Positions 33,429-42,479 of a stretch of DNA of 64,000 nucleotides are shown one piece after another. Numbering within the stretch: the stretch's first letter is position 1; every line of letters starts with the position of its first letter. Origin of the DNA: Sphaerosporella brunnea. Lineage: Eukaryota; Ascomycota; Pezizomycetes; Pezizales; Pyronemataceae. The stretch covers positions 21,533 through 85,532 of the forward strand of contig VXIS01000211.1 in NCBI GenBank assembly GCA_008704415.1, in the 5' to 3' direction. The notes under the pieces were generated by a model, which saw only the letters and a program-made list of their open reading frames with translations, was not told the DNA's origin and did no database searches. The position numbers and the translations under genes are program-made.

Positions 33429-33905
33429 GGCGTTCGCATAACTATTGTGCAGTCTCTGATGCCTCCATCGTGCCTGATGCGTTGTCACTGGCCTTCTACT
33501 CTCTGCGAGCGGCCCCTGCATCCTTCTCGCGAAATCTAATCTTACGGCTGTAGAGAAAGCCGGTAAACGATGAGGTTGTCTGTCCGCTGAGCGTCCGCGC
33601 CGCAGCGGCAGCATGCAATGTATCTAGAGCCATTGGGGTGAGGTCAACAGCAGTAAAAAATGCATCTCCTCACCTCAACATCCACTGAGCTCATTTTTGA
33701 ATGCACGCATCGCATCTTGTTCCATACGTGCGCGGGGCACTGGCTGTTGGTAGGCTGACCTCCGTGAGGTAGTCCTGCCACGCGCGAATGTGGATAATGC
33801 TGCCAGGTGTGACTGAATCCTCGATTGCAACATCTTGGAAGAAGAGAGCTGGGGACTGCTAACCTGTTGCTTCCGTCCCGTCAAGCAGGTACGTGCCAGA
33901 TCCAA
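33429..33905 (-). pseudogene. Unknown repeat-borne protein segment, shared with 58.5-58.9 kb
   Basis: Minus 33675-33905 reads QPVPRARMEQDAMRAFKNEL and ends SGC-stop. In a shifted frame downstream comes FFTAVDLTPMALDTLHAAAA, ARTLSGQTTSS, then RKIRFREKDAGAARRE. The copy at 58.5-58.9 kb reads TTTEDAMLAFKKEPSAR-stop, then FFTAVVVALTAVDTLHAAAG, ARTLSAQTTP, then RKMIFREEAAGAGRR. The upstream part (33840-33905) also resembles 40.73-40.81 kb. Protein-level conservation indicates a transposon-encoded gene of unknown type. Confidence 0.5.
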
Positions 33906-33909
33906 CCAC

Positions 33910-34680
33910 AGAGCGGCTCGTTTCCTTGAGCGTGGCGGGGCTTGTTGGTCAACGCGTCGCTTGCCCCTGGATTCAAGTTTGTTCAGAAAGTAGATAGCAG
34001 CGTCTGATGGGCCGATTGGGGACTGGCCAGATATTTACCTGCCGACCTGAGCATTTGAAATGACATAGTTTTCTTTAGTCACGGGTTGGTCTGGCCTCAC
34101 GTGGGTCGTATTCCATCCAAAGTGTCACGCCAAACTCGTTTTGCAAGCTTAATCGTCACTTTCATACTGCTCCGGACCACCTACGCTGGCATGGGCGTGG
34201 CACATCCCCACTCCTGAGAATCGGACAGCCTCGTTCCACTGCTGCATCAGAGATATCCAGCGTTGTGATTGAAGAAATGTACGGCTCGTGGAAGGGGCTT
34301 TGTTGGTGGGGTTGCAGGATGAGAGCAGCGTGTGGGAGAAAAAGCAACGAGAGTGTGTGCGGGTGCCTGGACGTAGCATATTGGGCCCGTTCTAAAGGCA
34401 GCGCAAACCGCACAGGCTCTAAAAGACTACAAGGCGGATATACTCGCTCCCTGGGGCGGTAGCAGCAACAGCTACTGACTAGATCCGTGTGCCCTGATCC
34501 GTTGCCCATCCGTTGATATAGGGTTCGGATCTAGGGTTGAGTGCACGAGAGTGGGACGAGAAGAGGATATAAGGTGCGTGCGATCCCTTGCCGCAGTTAT
34601 TTGGCCCGGCCCCCGGTGTCCGGGAGCCTGCTCGGCAAGCGCTCTGAAACTGTCCAGTGGTTAGAGGAAGCCCCGAAGCC
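33910..34680. other. No recognised gene
   Basis: Short overlapping frames (minus 34162-34509, minus 34149-34379, plus 34265-34462) without motifs. Nothing further can be supported. Confidence 0.4.
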
Positions 34681-34682
34681 GC

Positions 34683-34812
34683 CATGGTATACCGCATGAA
34701 CTCGCGAACAAGAGACTGGGGCTAAGTCACCGCGCCACGTGGCAAAGTCACTAAGCCTACATGGCGCAGTAACTTAGCCCAGTCTCTTCTTCGCGGGTTT
34801 ATGCGGTACAAT
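34683..34812. repeat. Imperfect inverted repeat, about 53-bp arms
   Basis: The left arm (34683-34739, containing AAGAGACTGGGGCTAAGT) and right arm (34760-34812, containing ACTTAGCCCAGTCTCTT) are reverse complements with several mismatches and one-base gaps; the spacer is about 20 bp. It lies immediately upstream of a hAT C-terminal frame and could fold into a long stem. Confidence 0.75.
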
Positions 34813-34821
34813 GGTGGACGC

Positions 34822-35149
34822 TGTATGGGCAACGCTATCCCCGTGGTTTAGCAGACATGGCTCGGCACTATCTGTCAATACCCTCCAGTAGTGTACCAGC
34901 TGAAAGGCTATTCTCTCGCGCAGGTATTCCGCTGAATTTCCTCTGCTGACCGTGTGATTGTTGACCGGCCTATGAACAGGTGGTATTATTACCAAAACGC
35001 GAAACAGGCTGGGGGACAGCCCCGCGAACATCCTTCTTCTTGTGCAGAATTGGATCCGACAGCCAGATGTGGAAGAATGGGAGCGCGAAGACGAAGTGGC
35101 AGACTGGGTGAACGAGTGCGAATGGGCAGCTGATGAGGACAATGTATAG
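34822..35149 (+). pseudogene. hAT transposase C-terminus with a likely 56-nt intron
   Basis: Plus strand reads RYPRGLADMARHYLSIPSSS, VPAERLFSRAG, then after a gap GIITKTRNRLGDSPAN, ILLLVQNWIRQPDV, and an acidic end WVNECEWAADEDNV with TAG at 35147-35149. The gap (34924-34979) starts GTATTC, ends GAACAG and holds CTGAC, so splicing restores the hATC frame exactly. The other C-terminal copy here (32.3 kb) lacks this intron. The hairpin at 34683-34812 replaces the expected upstream part. Confidence 0.75.
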
Positions 35150-35179
35150 AGTAATAGCATTTAAATTGAAAGTCCGAAC

Positions 35180-35329
35180 TCCACTCCAAGGCCTCACGTG
35201 CATGGTAGGCCCGGGTACTCGCCGGGCCTGACGTCCATGTCCCGGGCCCGCGAGACTTTTCTCTCCACGAGACGAGACATCCCGGGCCGTGTTCAGATCT
35301 CGTCTCGTCTCGTCTCGTGCCCAACACTA
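35180..35329 (-). mobile_element. One end of a hAT element (TAGTGTTGGGCACGAG terminus)
   Basis: The plus strand ends CTCGTGCCCAACACTA at 35329, preceded by CGTCTCGTCTCGTCTCG repeats and an AGGCCCGGGTACTCG block. The same terminus and block occur at 36.73-36.87 kb. Beyond the end lies the octamer TGCGCTTC and then a hAT frame on the minus strand. See the inversion finding. Confidence 0.65.
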
Positions 35330-35610
35330 TGCGCTTCTCTGTGATTATGTCACCAGTCACCGACTGAGGTTGCTTGCGTGATCCAAGAACCACCGAATGC
35401 GGGTACAGTTCCAACCTCGGGATTCAAGGGCCACACGATGCTGGTGCTGTGCAAGCTTGTCGGCGTGGTCCCGGTCGCATCTCGGAGGTGACCAGCTATT
35501 CCGCATTTGGTCTGCGCACTCTGGGTCGTCTGGCAAGGCTCAAGCACTTTTTCCTGAGAATGATCGTTTTGATTCGCCTGTTTAGGTTCATCCAGCTCAT
35601 CGTTCAATCT
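35330..35610 (-). pseudogene. hAT dimerisation domain, first part of a split gene
   Basis: Minus strand reads QSVTGDIITEKR (35330-35375), the GDIIT(K/E)KR core of the hATC domain, and is then broken at the octamer GAAGCGCA by a transposon end. The continuation KHRLSESS lies on the opposite strand at 36880. Upstream on the minus strand (35420-35610) the reading is poor. Confidence 0.55.
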
Positions 35611-35614
35611 TGCT

Positions 35615-36720
35615 CATCTCCGTGATCCCGGTTATACGGCATGATTTTCTCATCGGGCACAGGCATGCGCGTCGCTGCTCAGCGTGCAGTCTCAGTCTGT
35701 CTAGTCCTGGCGCGAGTCGAGGGTTTCTGGATGTCAACCTGTCACGGCGAGTTCACATTCACCTCAAAAATGCACATGTACAGCGGCCGTCACAATTACT
35801 CTCTCTGTGTTGACCTTGTGCCGCTGTGCGATTTTCTGATTCACCGCAAAACTCAAGGCGCCACTCACAGAGTAACAATACCGAATAAAAGGTCGGTGTA
35901 TCGACGCGCCGCCGGCCCTGTATGTCCGTAGAAGCCAAAAACGGCCGGAGAGGACACGGTGAAGTGACGCCGACCAACCACGGCATCGGGAACCTGCAAG
36001 ACGTGTAGGATTCACGGAGGCCAAGGACCCAGGGATACGTGGAAACCCCAGGGAGACGGAATGCCTACCAGCCATGAGCCCGGAAAGCGGTGGTGTGCGA
36101 ATTCTGACTACCCAAAGAGGCGGCATGGCTGTACGGTCGGTGCTCAGATTGTACTCAATGCGCGAAGCAATCACCGTAGCTATGACGTAGGCGATTGGTT
36201 TTCCATCCCGGTGAGGAATCCAGCGACCGGCGACAGCAGTATGTGCGCCGACAGGAGCATGACATGGCGTCATTGATGGTGTGAATGCTGAGCAACCGCC
36301 ACACCGAGGTCAGGGAGTTGTGGACCCTGACGTCTACGGGATTTGAAGGGGGCGGCCATCACGCAACCCCGGATTTGGGTGGCGCTCAGCTCTACCTGGG
36401 CGTCGAAGCTCCACTGCACCGTGACCGTGACCTATCCATACCAGTGCCAATACAGCCCCACGGCGGTGAGCTATTCAAACCATTCTTCCGCGCCGGTGGT
36501 GAGCGTTACTTGAGCGTCAACAATGTTCGGTTCAGCAAGTGATTTTGCTATGCACTGTTGAAGCTGTATCCTCCCACCCAGGATCGCAAGCCCGCCCCGA
36601 TGCCGCCGCAATATCTGCGGCGCATTCTATCTTACTTCCGAGGCGTTCGAGATGGATCGGTCTCACCTTCGTTGACCGTCTGGTCAAGGTTTCTTACTTG
36701 CTCAACACGCATAGCACATC
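35615..36720. other. Unrecognised frames in the putatively inverted segment
   Basis: Plus 35641-35931 (includes MHMYSGRHNYSLCVDLVPLC), minus 35764-36273 and plus 36285-36542 (includes GGAQLYLGVEAPLHRDRDLS) are open, but none shows a recognised domain. If the inversion is real, one of its breakpoints lies here or at the edge of the element end near 36.72 kb. Confidence 0.3.
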
Positions 36721-36724
36721 ATAA

Positions 36725-36871
36725 CTGATCGCTCACGAGTACCCGGGCCTGATCGCGGCCTAATCAGATCCGTCCTGGGATATCTCGTGTCGTCCAGAAA
36801 AAACGTTCGTCTCCCTCGTCGTTTAGGCCCGGGACGAGTACCCGGGATATCTCGGCTCGTGCCCAACACTA
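36725..36871 (+). mobile_element. Other end of the split hAT element
   Basis: Ends CTCGGCTCGTGCCCAACACTA (last 16 bases 36856-36871 identical to the terminus at 35329) and carries GAGTACCCGGGCCT blocks, the reverse complement of those at 35.2 kb. It is followed by GAAGCGCA, the reverse complement of the octamer beside the 35329 end. Confidence 0.65.
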
Positions 36872-36930
36872 GAAGCGCAAGCACCGCCTTTCGGAGTCCA
36901 GTAGATGGAGATAAAACCATGGCAAAGCTG
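36872..36930 (+). pseudogene. hAT dimerisation domain, second part of the split gene
   Basis: Reads EKRKHRLSESSRWR and then a stop. KHRLSESS continues the GDIITEKR core found on the minus strand at 35.34-35.37 kb, with the shared octamer GAAGCGCA as overlap. The short remainder shows this gene was already decayed. Confidence 0.5.
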
Positions 36931-37264
36931 AGGATACGAGGTGGGGGAGCATTCAGCAGCGCCGAGAAATCCTAACGTGGCAGCGGGAGACGAGGCTGGT
37001 CAGAGTGACCATGATGCCGCGTAGTGGGTTGATTTGGACGTTGATGGATTGTGAGAGGGCAAGAAGTAGACAAAAATCTCGTCCAGTCAGGGTACAAAGT
37101 ACGATGGTGTGCGTGAACCAATCAACAACGGCATATGTGGAGCATACCAACCGGGAACCTGCCAAAAGCGAAGGATAATACCGAAACTTTGAGATGTCCA
37201 GGGCACCACAAGATAAGGCGAGCGTAAGGTAAGGTAAATACTCTGTTAACGGTGATTTCTATTG

Positions 37265-37972
37265 CTAGCTGCGTAGTCTCTCTAAACCTGCGGAGAGGTA
37301 CATGATACAGAAAACAACATAAGAACGCGAGCAGTAGGCCTGCCACGTACAGGCGACAGACGAAAAAGCCCTAACAATGACGCCAAGAGGCCCAAGCCAA
37401 ACCACTCCGCAAATACCCCAGCCAACCCATCGCAAAAACACCCTTCCCGATTCACCACAGAAAGACACATCCTACACAGCCCGTCCAGTAAACGAAATGT
37501 GCGCTCAGCAGCCAACATTCAACAAGGAGCTCGTTTGAGGAGCAGGAGGTGGCGGGGGCGAAGCCATTGGGGCGCGCCAGTCTTAGGCCACGGTTAGCAC
37601 CATGTTCGTTTCCACAGCTGGAGGCGCAGGTAGTTGGCGGAAACAGGAGCCTTCACGGTTCTGCCGGCCATATCGATTCAGGCCATCGAGAAACATAAAC
37701 ATGCTCGATTTATTGAATGGCTGAACGTATAGCTCAGGATATATGTCGTATAACTTGATTTTTTGGCCATTGGTAGGAGAACCGCAGGTCGTTCTGTGTG
37801 CTCGAGTATTTGAGTCTGGTAAAAGCCGGTTTTCCAGTCCCACCGGCAGTGTTCTGAATAGCCAGCCAGGCGTGCTTAGATATGCTATGATGGAGGACCG
37901 AATGACTTCATGGTGACGCTTGGAAGGGAATATATACGCACCTAAATGGCGTCTTAGAGCATAATAAGACAA
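37265..37972 (-). pseudogene. Member of a proline-rich repeat family (relative of 55.8-57.3 kb)
   Basis: Minus 37583-37972 reads IKLYDIYPELYVQPF, then FRQLPAPPAVETNMVLTVA and a stop, followed in the same frame by ASPPPPPAPQ. The copies at 56-57 kb read IRLYHRYRELYIQPM and RQLPPASPVETIMVLTV, followed by a PPPPP tract. Downstream minus 37265-37518 is open with Cys/Trp-rich residues, unplaced. Function unknown; single copy here. Confidence 0.5.
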
Positions 37973-38207
37973 TCACTTTTCCCATCACCATCATCGCCTA
38001 CGACCCCGCCTAAGTTTTACCTCCACACCTATACTATTTCCAACACCACCCACACACCGGCCACGCACATCACGAAGCGAGATGATCTACACGTAGAATC
38101 GATTACTCTTTGCAGACGAAAATTGTCTAACTACAAAATGTATTTCGTCGGTAAGCCGACGTACGCAGTTATTTTATCTTTCCTTCATCGCATCGTCGGT
38201 GGCGGTG

Positions 38208-38474
38208 TCAAGGTAGCTCTATCTCTCGATTGTCGTAGTATACAATTGGACACAGCATTCCCTGTACTGCGTCTAGCGTGGTGGATATGTCGTGGATGAC
38301 ATACGACTTGTCGTCTTTTACCGACCAGCAACACCAGATGAACGATGTGATGCCGAAGCCTGTGCTATTACGGGTTCGATGAAACGCGTCTTCGAGGATC
38401 ATGCGGACCATGGCAAGTGAGTGGAAGCCTCGATCAAGATCGTTCCGGGGTTGCAGGTGATGCATCGCTGGCAA
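38208..38474 (-). pseudogene. Probable frameshifted continuation of the 38.4-39.4 kb gene
   Basis: Within this frame, beyond the stop of the gene above, residues MVRMILEDAFHRTRNSTGFG, then SFIWCCWSVKDDKSYVIHD and LCPIVYYDNREIELP look protein-like. A one-base shift near 38410-38440 would join it to the upstream frame. It could instead be a spliced exon. Confidence 0.35.
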
Positions 38475-39385
38475 CGGTCACCTGACTTCCAGTCCGCCGT
38501 GACAGCGATGTATGGCTTAGCCAGTGGCGATGCCGGCGTGACGATCAGGCACTGGTCAGATGTCTTCACCGTGATGGTTCGGTCGAGCAAGTTGCAGTCG
38601 GCAAGGCGCTCAGAGTCGCTGTTGCCCATGCAAATCTTGATTTCGTATTTTGCTTTTCGTTGGCTCGCGTACTCAGGCATTTGCCGCATGAGCTTGGTGA
38701 CGAGGCCTTTCAGCTGGCCAACAGTGATGTTGCGCGGCTGCAGAAGTTGGGTGTACAAATCAACACCCGGCGGTGAGACGAAGCGTAGGCGATGTTTCGT
38801 GCGCGACAGGATCGGCTTGCCTTCAACCACGAACGGGGCGTACATGTACAGAATCTCCTGATTCACCAAAGGCCAATGCGCCGGGAGGATGGGGTCGCCA
38901 AACATGTCCGTGATCGCGTCCATATCGATCTCCATGTCCTCCATCACTCCTATTTTCAGCCCCTGTTGACAAGTCACCGTCCAGGCGTCACTGGTGGGAA
39001 GGCGGGGCCGTATCACCTCCCAGGTTTCCACTGTCTGCCGACCGAGGTAATATACCTGCTGTTCTGGGTCGTCTTTGATTGAAAACTTCAGCAGCGTAGT
39101 ACCCCACTGCCCAAGTACCATGCTGAGCATCATCCATCTGGTCATTTTATCGCGCTGGAGCAGCTGCTCAAACACCCGGTTCTGGAAGGGGCACGACTTC
39201 TGTTGATGCCGCTTGAAATCATCCACTAGCAGGTGAGGATCCTCCGGCTCCTCGTCCTTACTGGTTGTGGGCTGCGCAGTATTGGTGACAGCACTCACTG
39301 GTTCCCGCGCGTTGAGGGGTGAGGCAGTACTCATCGCTGTGTTTGTGTTGGCGTACATAGCGTTGTATTCTGGGGGAGGTTCCAT
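38399..39385 (-). CDS. Hypothetical protein with ubiquitin-like stretch, 328 aa
   Basis: The longest clean frame on this strand. The frame is open to 39472, but that position is TTG; the first ATG is 39385 (MEPPPEYNAMYANTNTAMST). Residues 1-55 are polar and disordered-looking. Residues about 55-200 are mixed helix/strand (KSCPFQNRVFEQLLQRDKMT; MEDMEIDMDAITDMFGD; EILYMYAPFVVEGKPILSRT). Residues about 205-285 alternate in a beta-grasp-like way: KHRLRFVSPPGVDLYTQLL, RNITVGQLKGLVTKLM, KYEIKICMGN, TITVKTSDQCLIVTP. A CX2C pair (RCQRCITC) is near the end. Parts recur in decayed form at 49.6-50.4 kb. Unknown function; the ubiquitin-like call is by pattern only. Confidence 0.5.
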   Translation of the reverse strand: MEPPPEYNAMYANTNTAMSTASPLNAREPVSAVTNTAQPTTSKDEEPEDPHLLVDDFKRHQQKSCPFQNRVFEQLLQRDKMTRWMMLSMVLGQWGTTLLKFSIKDDPEQQVYYLGRQTVETWEVIRPRLPTSDAWTVTCQQGLKIGVMEDMEIDMDAITDMFGDPILPAHWPLVNQEILYMYAPFVVEGKPILSRTKHRLRFVSPPGVDLYTQLLQPRNITVGQLKGLVTKLMRQMPEYASQRKAKYEIKICMGNSDSERLADCNLLDRTITVKTSDQCLIVTPASPLAKPYIAVTADWKSGDRCQRCITCNPGTILIEASTHLPWSA

Positions 39386-39510
39386 CCAAAGATGTTGCGG
39401 TATGAGTGAGAAACAGAGTGGGCTTATTGGTGTTAGTGGGGAGGGGGGTTGTTGCCCTGGCACATCCAGCAAGTCACTCGATCATCGCGAGTAATAATCT
39501 TACATCTATG

Positions 39511-40010
39511 TATTGATGGGACACCAGCCAGCCGGCGCGAGTCAATCGCTCCAGTCCCGAAGCTGGAGCCGACTCGATCCGTCCAAATATTGAGCTCAGG
39601 TCGGCTCGAACAACGGTAAATCTGGCCAGCAGTCTGCTGCTCAGAGTCCTGCTGACGGAGAGGATGAGGAGATGCAGGCATTCTTTAATCTGCCACGGAG
39701 GCGGATCCTGGGTCAGAGTTGACGGTACAGAGATTCATAGTGATCGTGACGTCCCAGTGTGGGCGGATGAAGCTGCCGACACTGCTTTGGACCGCTTTCC
39801 AGGGCTTTCGGATCTCTCAGAGTTATCTGTACGGATATCGAACCGAAATACCATGTATATCACCCGGGAATGCAGTCCCATGATAGTATCACCCTGTTCG
39901 CCAGATTTTTGTGTAAAACAACCAAACGGCTCGAGCCAAGCCTGGGAATAGGGTGAGCTCACTCAAGCCTATCCGCAAGGTCGTCTCGACCCGGCTCGTG
40001 TCCGTCATTA
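39511..40010 (+). mobile_element. Family A hAT element, 500 bp
   Basis: Left TATTGATGGGACACCAGCC and right CCGGCTCGTGTCCGTCATTA are decayed versions of the family A ends; subterminal GAGCCGACTCGATCC blocks are as at 1.47 and 47.2 kb. The acidic transposase tail (TEIHSDRDVPVWADEAADTA) is present at 39.73-39.85 kb. Flanking octamers CATCTATG and TATCAATT agree at only 5 of 8, so no clear target duplication remains. Confidence 0.7.
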
Positions 40011-40099
40011 TATCAATTTGAACAACAACAATATCTTAGCCGCGTACCCGCTTTGACAATTTCAACTGTAGGGTGAAAATGTGCTTTCAGCCTTTAATC

Positions 40100-41360
40100 T
40101 TGATGAAATGAGCTCAAACTTACAGATATGGCACACCAAGGAACGATGATTCACCGACTGTATTCAAATTTATCCGCCCATGGATGGTTGTCACGGCAGT
40201 GGCGCGTACCTCCCAACGCCGCTGCCGGCGTTTCCCATCCACCGCGGGTCTGGCCCCAGCAGCTGGTCACAGCAGGCCAAGGTTTGGGCAGTGTGCAGAA
40301 ACGTGTATTGCTCGTTCATAGATCGAGCAACCCATCGCTGATCTCGCAACGATGCACTCCATGCTCCATGGTACCGTGTGTAGCCACCCTGACGCCGGGT
40401 ATCGTAGTCCTCGTGGTGGCTCCGCCTGCAGACTCTGGATTCGATGTTGTTAGTCGCCTCGGATGGACATGCTGCGTTGGTGAATTCAAAGGAACAGCGG
40501 CGAAGATGTCAACGCACTCGCTCGAAGAGTGGCTGTCGGCGCAATCCCTCCATTGGTCCAGCGGTTGCTGCCAGTTGAACAGGCCAACAGGAAATCAATA
40601 CTATCCAACCTGGCTGACAGGGCCAGCCATGGTGGTGGGGGGAGACCCGTCCCGAGCGAATCGTGCTGATATGCTGCTCGGTTTGACCACTGCCAGCGCT
40701 GCTCCTCGACTGTAACATCTCGAAAGCCGCGAGCTGGCGACGCCTGCGATCCTGTTGCCCCCGCTCATGCTGGGTCGCGTCAAGCAGGTGCATACCAGAT
40801 ACAACCAACCGGCAAGCGACACATAGTAGTTTCCGTCTGTGGCGTCTTGTTATTCAACACACCACTTGCCCACGGGGCCCCGGCCCGATTCACGCGTGTT
40901 CTGCAAGCATATAGCCGTGCGTGATGGCGGCCGATCTCTGGTCCCTGTGGCTTCACGTCCAAACCGGGAGTTTGATATTGCCAGTCCTTCCAGGTCTCAT
41001 GTTGCGCTGGGATCATGTGCATTCAATTTCGTGTGAATGCAGATTTCGTTTTGCCGGCTTAATTCTCGCTTCGACACAGAGGCCACCATGGGCGTTACGC
41101 ATACCACAGCGACTGGGCTGCGCGTCGTTCCGCCGCGGTAATCGCGATATCCACCGTCGTGATGTGCACTTCATGGAATCGCTGTGACGGAGGATCGGTG
41201 GTTTTGGAAGACCACAACTGCGCGCGCAAGGAAAGGCAAGGTCCAGAGGCAGCGAAAACCGCCCTGGGTGCAAAAGTGTGCAATCAACCGCCACGCTTTG
41301 TGGTGGCCCACGAGCAGCGACACCAAGCCAACAAGGTGAGTATGCAAGCATAGTCCCGCA
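40100..41360. other. Unknown; 40.73-40.81 kb resembles 33.84-33.90 kb
   Basis: GTCAAGCAGGT(A/G)C(G/A)T(G/A)CCAGAT and the preceding CCTGTTGC block are shared with 33.86-33.90 kb, so part of this belongs to the same repeat. Plus 40128-40715 and minus 41013-41729 are long open frames, but their translations carry no motif and the latter runs through a MITE, so I do not call them genes. Confidence 0.4.
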
Positions 41361-41366
41361 CTCGCA

Positions 41367-41797
41367 CAGTGATGCACACAAGACAACGAGAGAAGACTGA
41401 GAAGGATCGAGACAGGTCGAGAACTGTCGAGACGGCTCGAGAATGGCGAGACAGACCGAGAATGGCGGCGGCCTCGCGAGACCAGGCGAGACCCGGCGAG
41501 AATCTCTCCGACGCCGGAGAGCTTCCAGTCTGCATCGTAAACTGGGCGGACGGATCATGTGCGCTGGTGCACCTAGATGGGCGAGTAACATAATCACGAT
41601 GCAATTGCAGACACTATCCTCGTACAATAGCAATTTGTGTACATGAACGTTGGCGAGACCACCGAGCAGTCGCGGGAATGACGAGACCGACCGAAAACCG
41701 TCAAGACTGCCACGAGACCAGCGAGACATTTCGAGACCGCACGATCCTCACAAGACCGAGACCCTCGGTGAGAATTCCCAACTCGTGTGCAACACTG
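41367..41797. mobile_element. Family B hAT-type MITE with CGAGAC-rich ends
   Basis: Left CAGTGATGCACACAAGA and right CTCGTGTGCAACACTG are inverted repeats. Flanking octamers CACTCGCA (41359-41366) and CACTTGCA (41798-41805) differ only by a C/T. Both sub-ends are built from degenerate CGAGAC(C/A)G units: about 41400-41505 on the left and 41653-41765 on the right. The 431 bp code for nothing. The terminus is related to the TAGTGTTGGGCACGAG end at 35.3/36.9 kb. Confidence 0.85.
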
Positions 41798-41969
41798 CAC
41801 TTGCAAAGATTCAGGGATTTAGTGGAACCACTAGCATATTGTGTAGCAATTCAGGGACCGTTCCAGCGTTGCTGGGGGTCTCTAGGCTACACCCTCAGCA
41901 GCACAGCAGCGTTGTCGGTGTCTCACTATGAAACTGTGCCCTCATCGGCTCCATGGGCTGCCTCGTGTC

Positions 41970-42464
41970 CAGGGCTGTCAATAGTCCGGCCGGCCGCCAG
42001 GTCAAATGTGGCCCCACGGACTGGGTCAGGTCGGGCCGGTGAGGTGGCAAGCCTGACAGGTTCGGGCCGGCATACGAAAAACCTGGATATCTGAGAGGTG
42101 CCTGCCGGTGCCCGGTATCCTGAATTAAGGTCGGATCAGCGATTGCGCCGAACGCAGGGCGTACGCTGAGTGACTTGGAACAGCGCGGTGCGGAGATGGA
42201 GGGGTATCTGGAGGTCCTTCAGGTTGTTGAATCTGTATCTCACGTTCATGTTTCTTTCCTTGATGTATGTGTGAGCAAAAAACTACAGATGCCTGGCGGG
42301 CCCGCCGGGCACTATGTACTTCTGGGTCAGGCGATTGCCCGTAGGCGCCTGGGTCTCGATCCAAAAAGCCTGGTCCAAACGGGCCGTGCTTTCAAAAGCC
42401 CGTTTCAATCAGTCCGGTTCAGGTCGCGCTCAAAGCCGGACTGGCCGGACTTTTGACAGCCCTG
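41970..42464 (+). mobile_element. Family C hAT-type MITE, intact, perfect 8-bp duplication
   Basis: Left CAGGGCTGTCAATAGTCCGG and right CCGGACTTTTGACAGCCCTG are inverted repeats. The octamer CTCGTGTC flanks both sides exactly (41962-41969 and 42465-42472). The 495 bp carry no transposase. It serves as reference for the copies at 18.1-19.6, 31.9, 46.8 and 52.3 kb. Among the MITEs here it has the best preserved duplication, so it may be one of the youngest. Confidence 0.9.
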
Positions 42465-42479
42465 CTCGTGTCAAGTATC

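Noticed and set aside
41013..41729. Minus-strand frame of 238 codons
   Set aside because: It runs straight through the terminus and Arg/Ser-generating CGAGAC arrays of the family B MITE, so its openness comes from the repeat composition.
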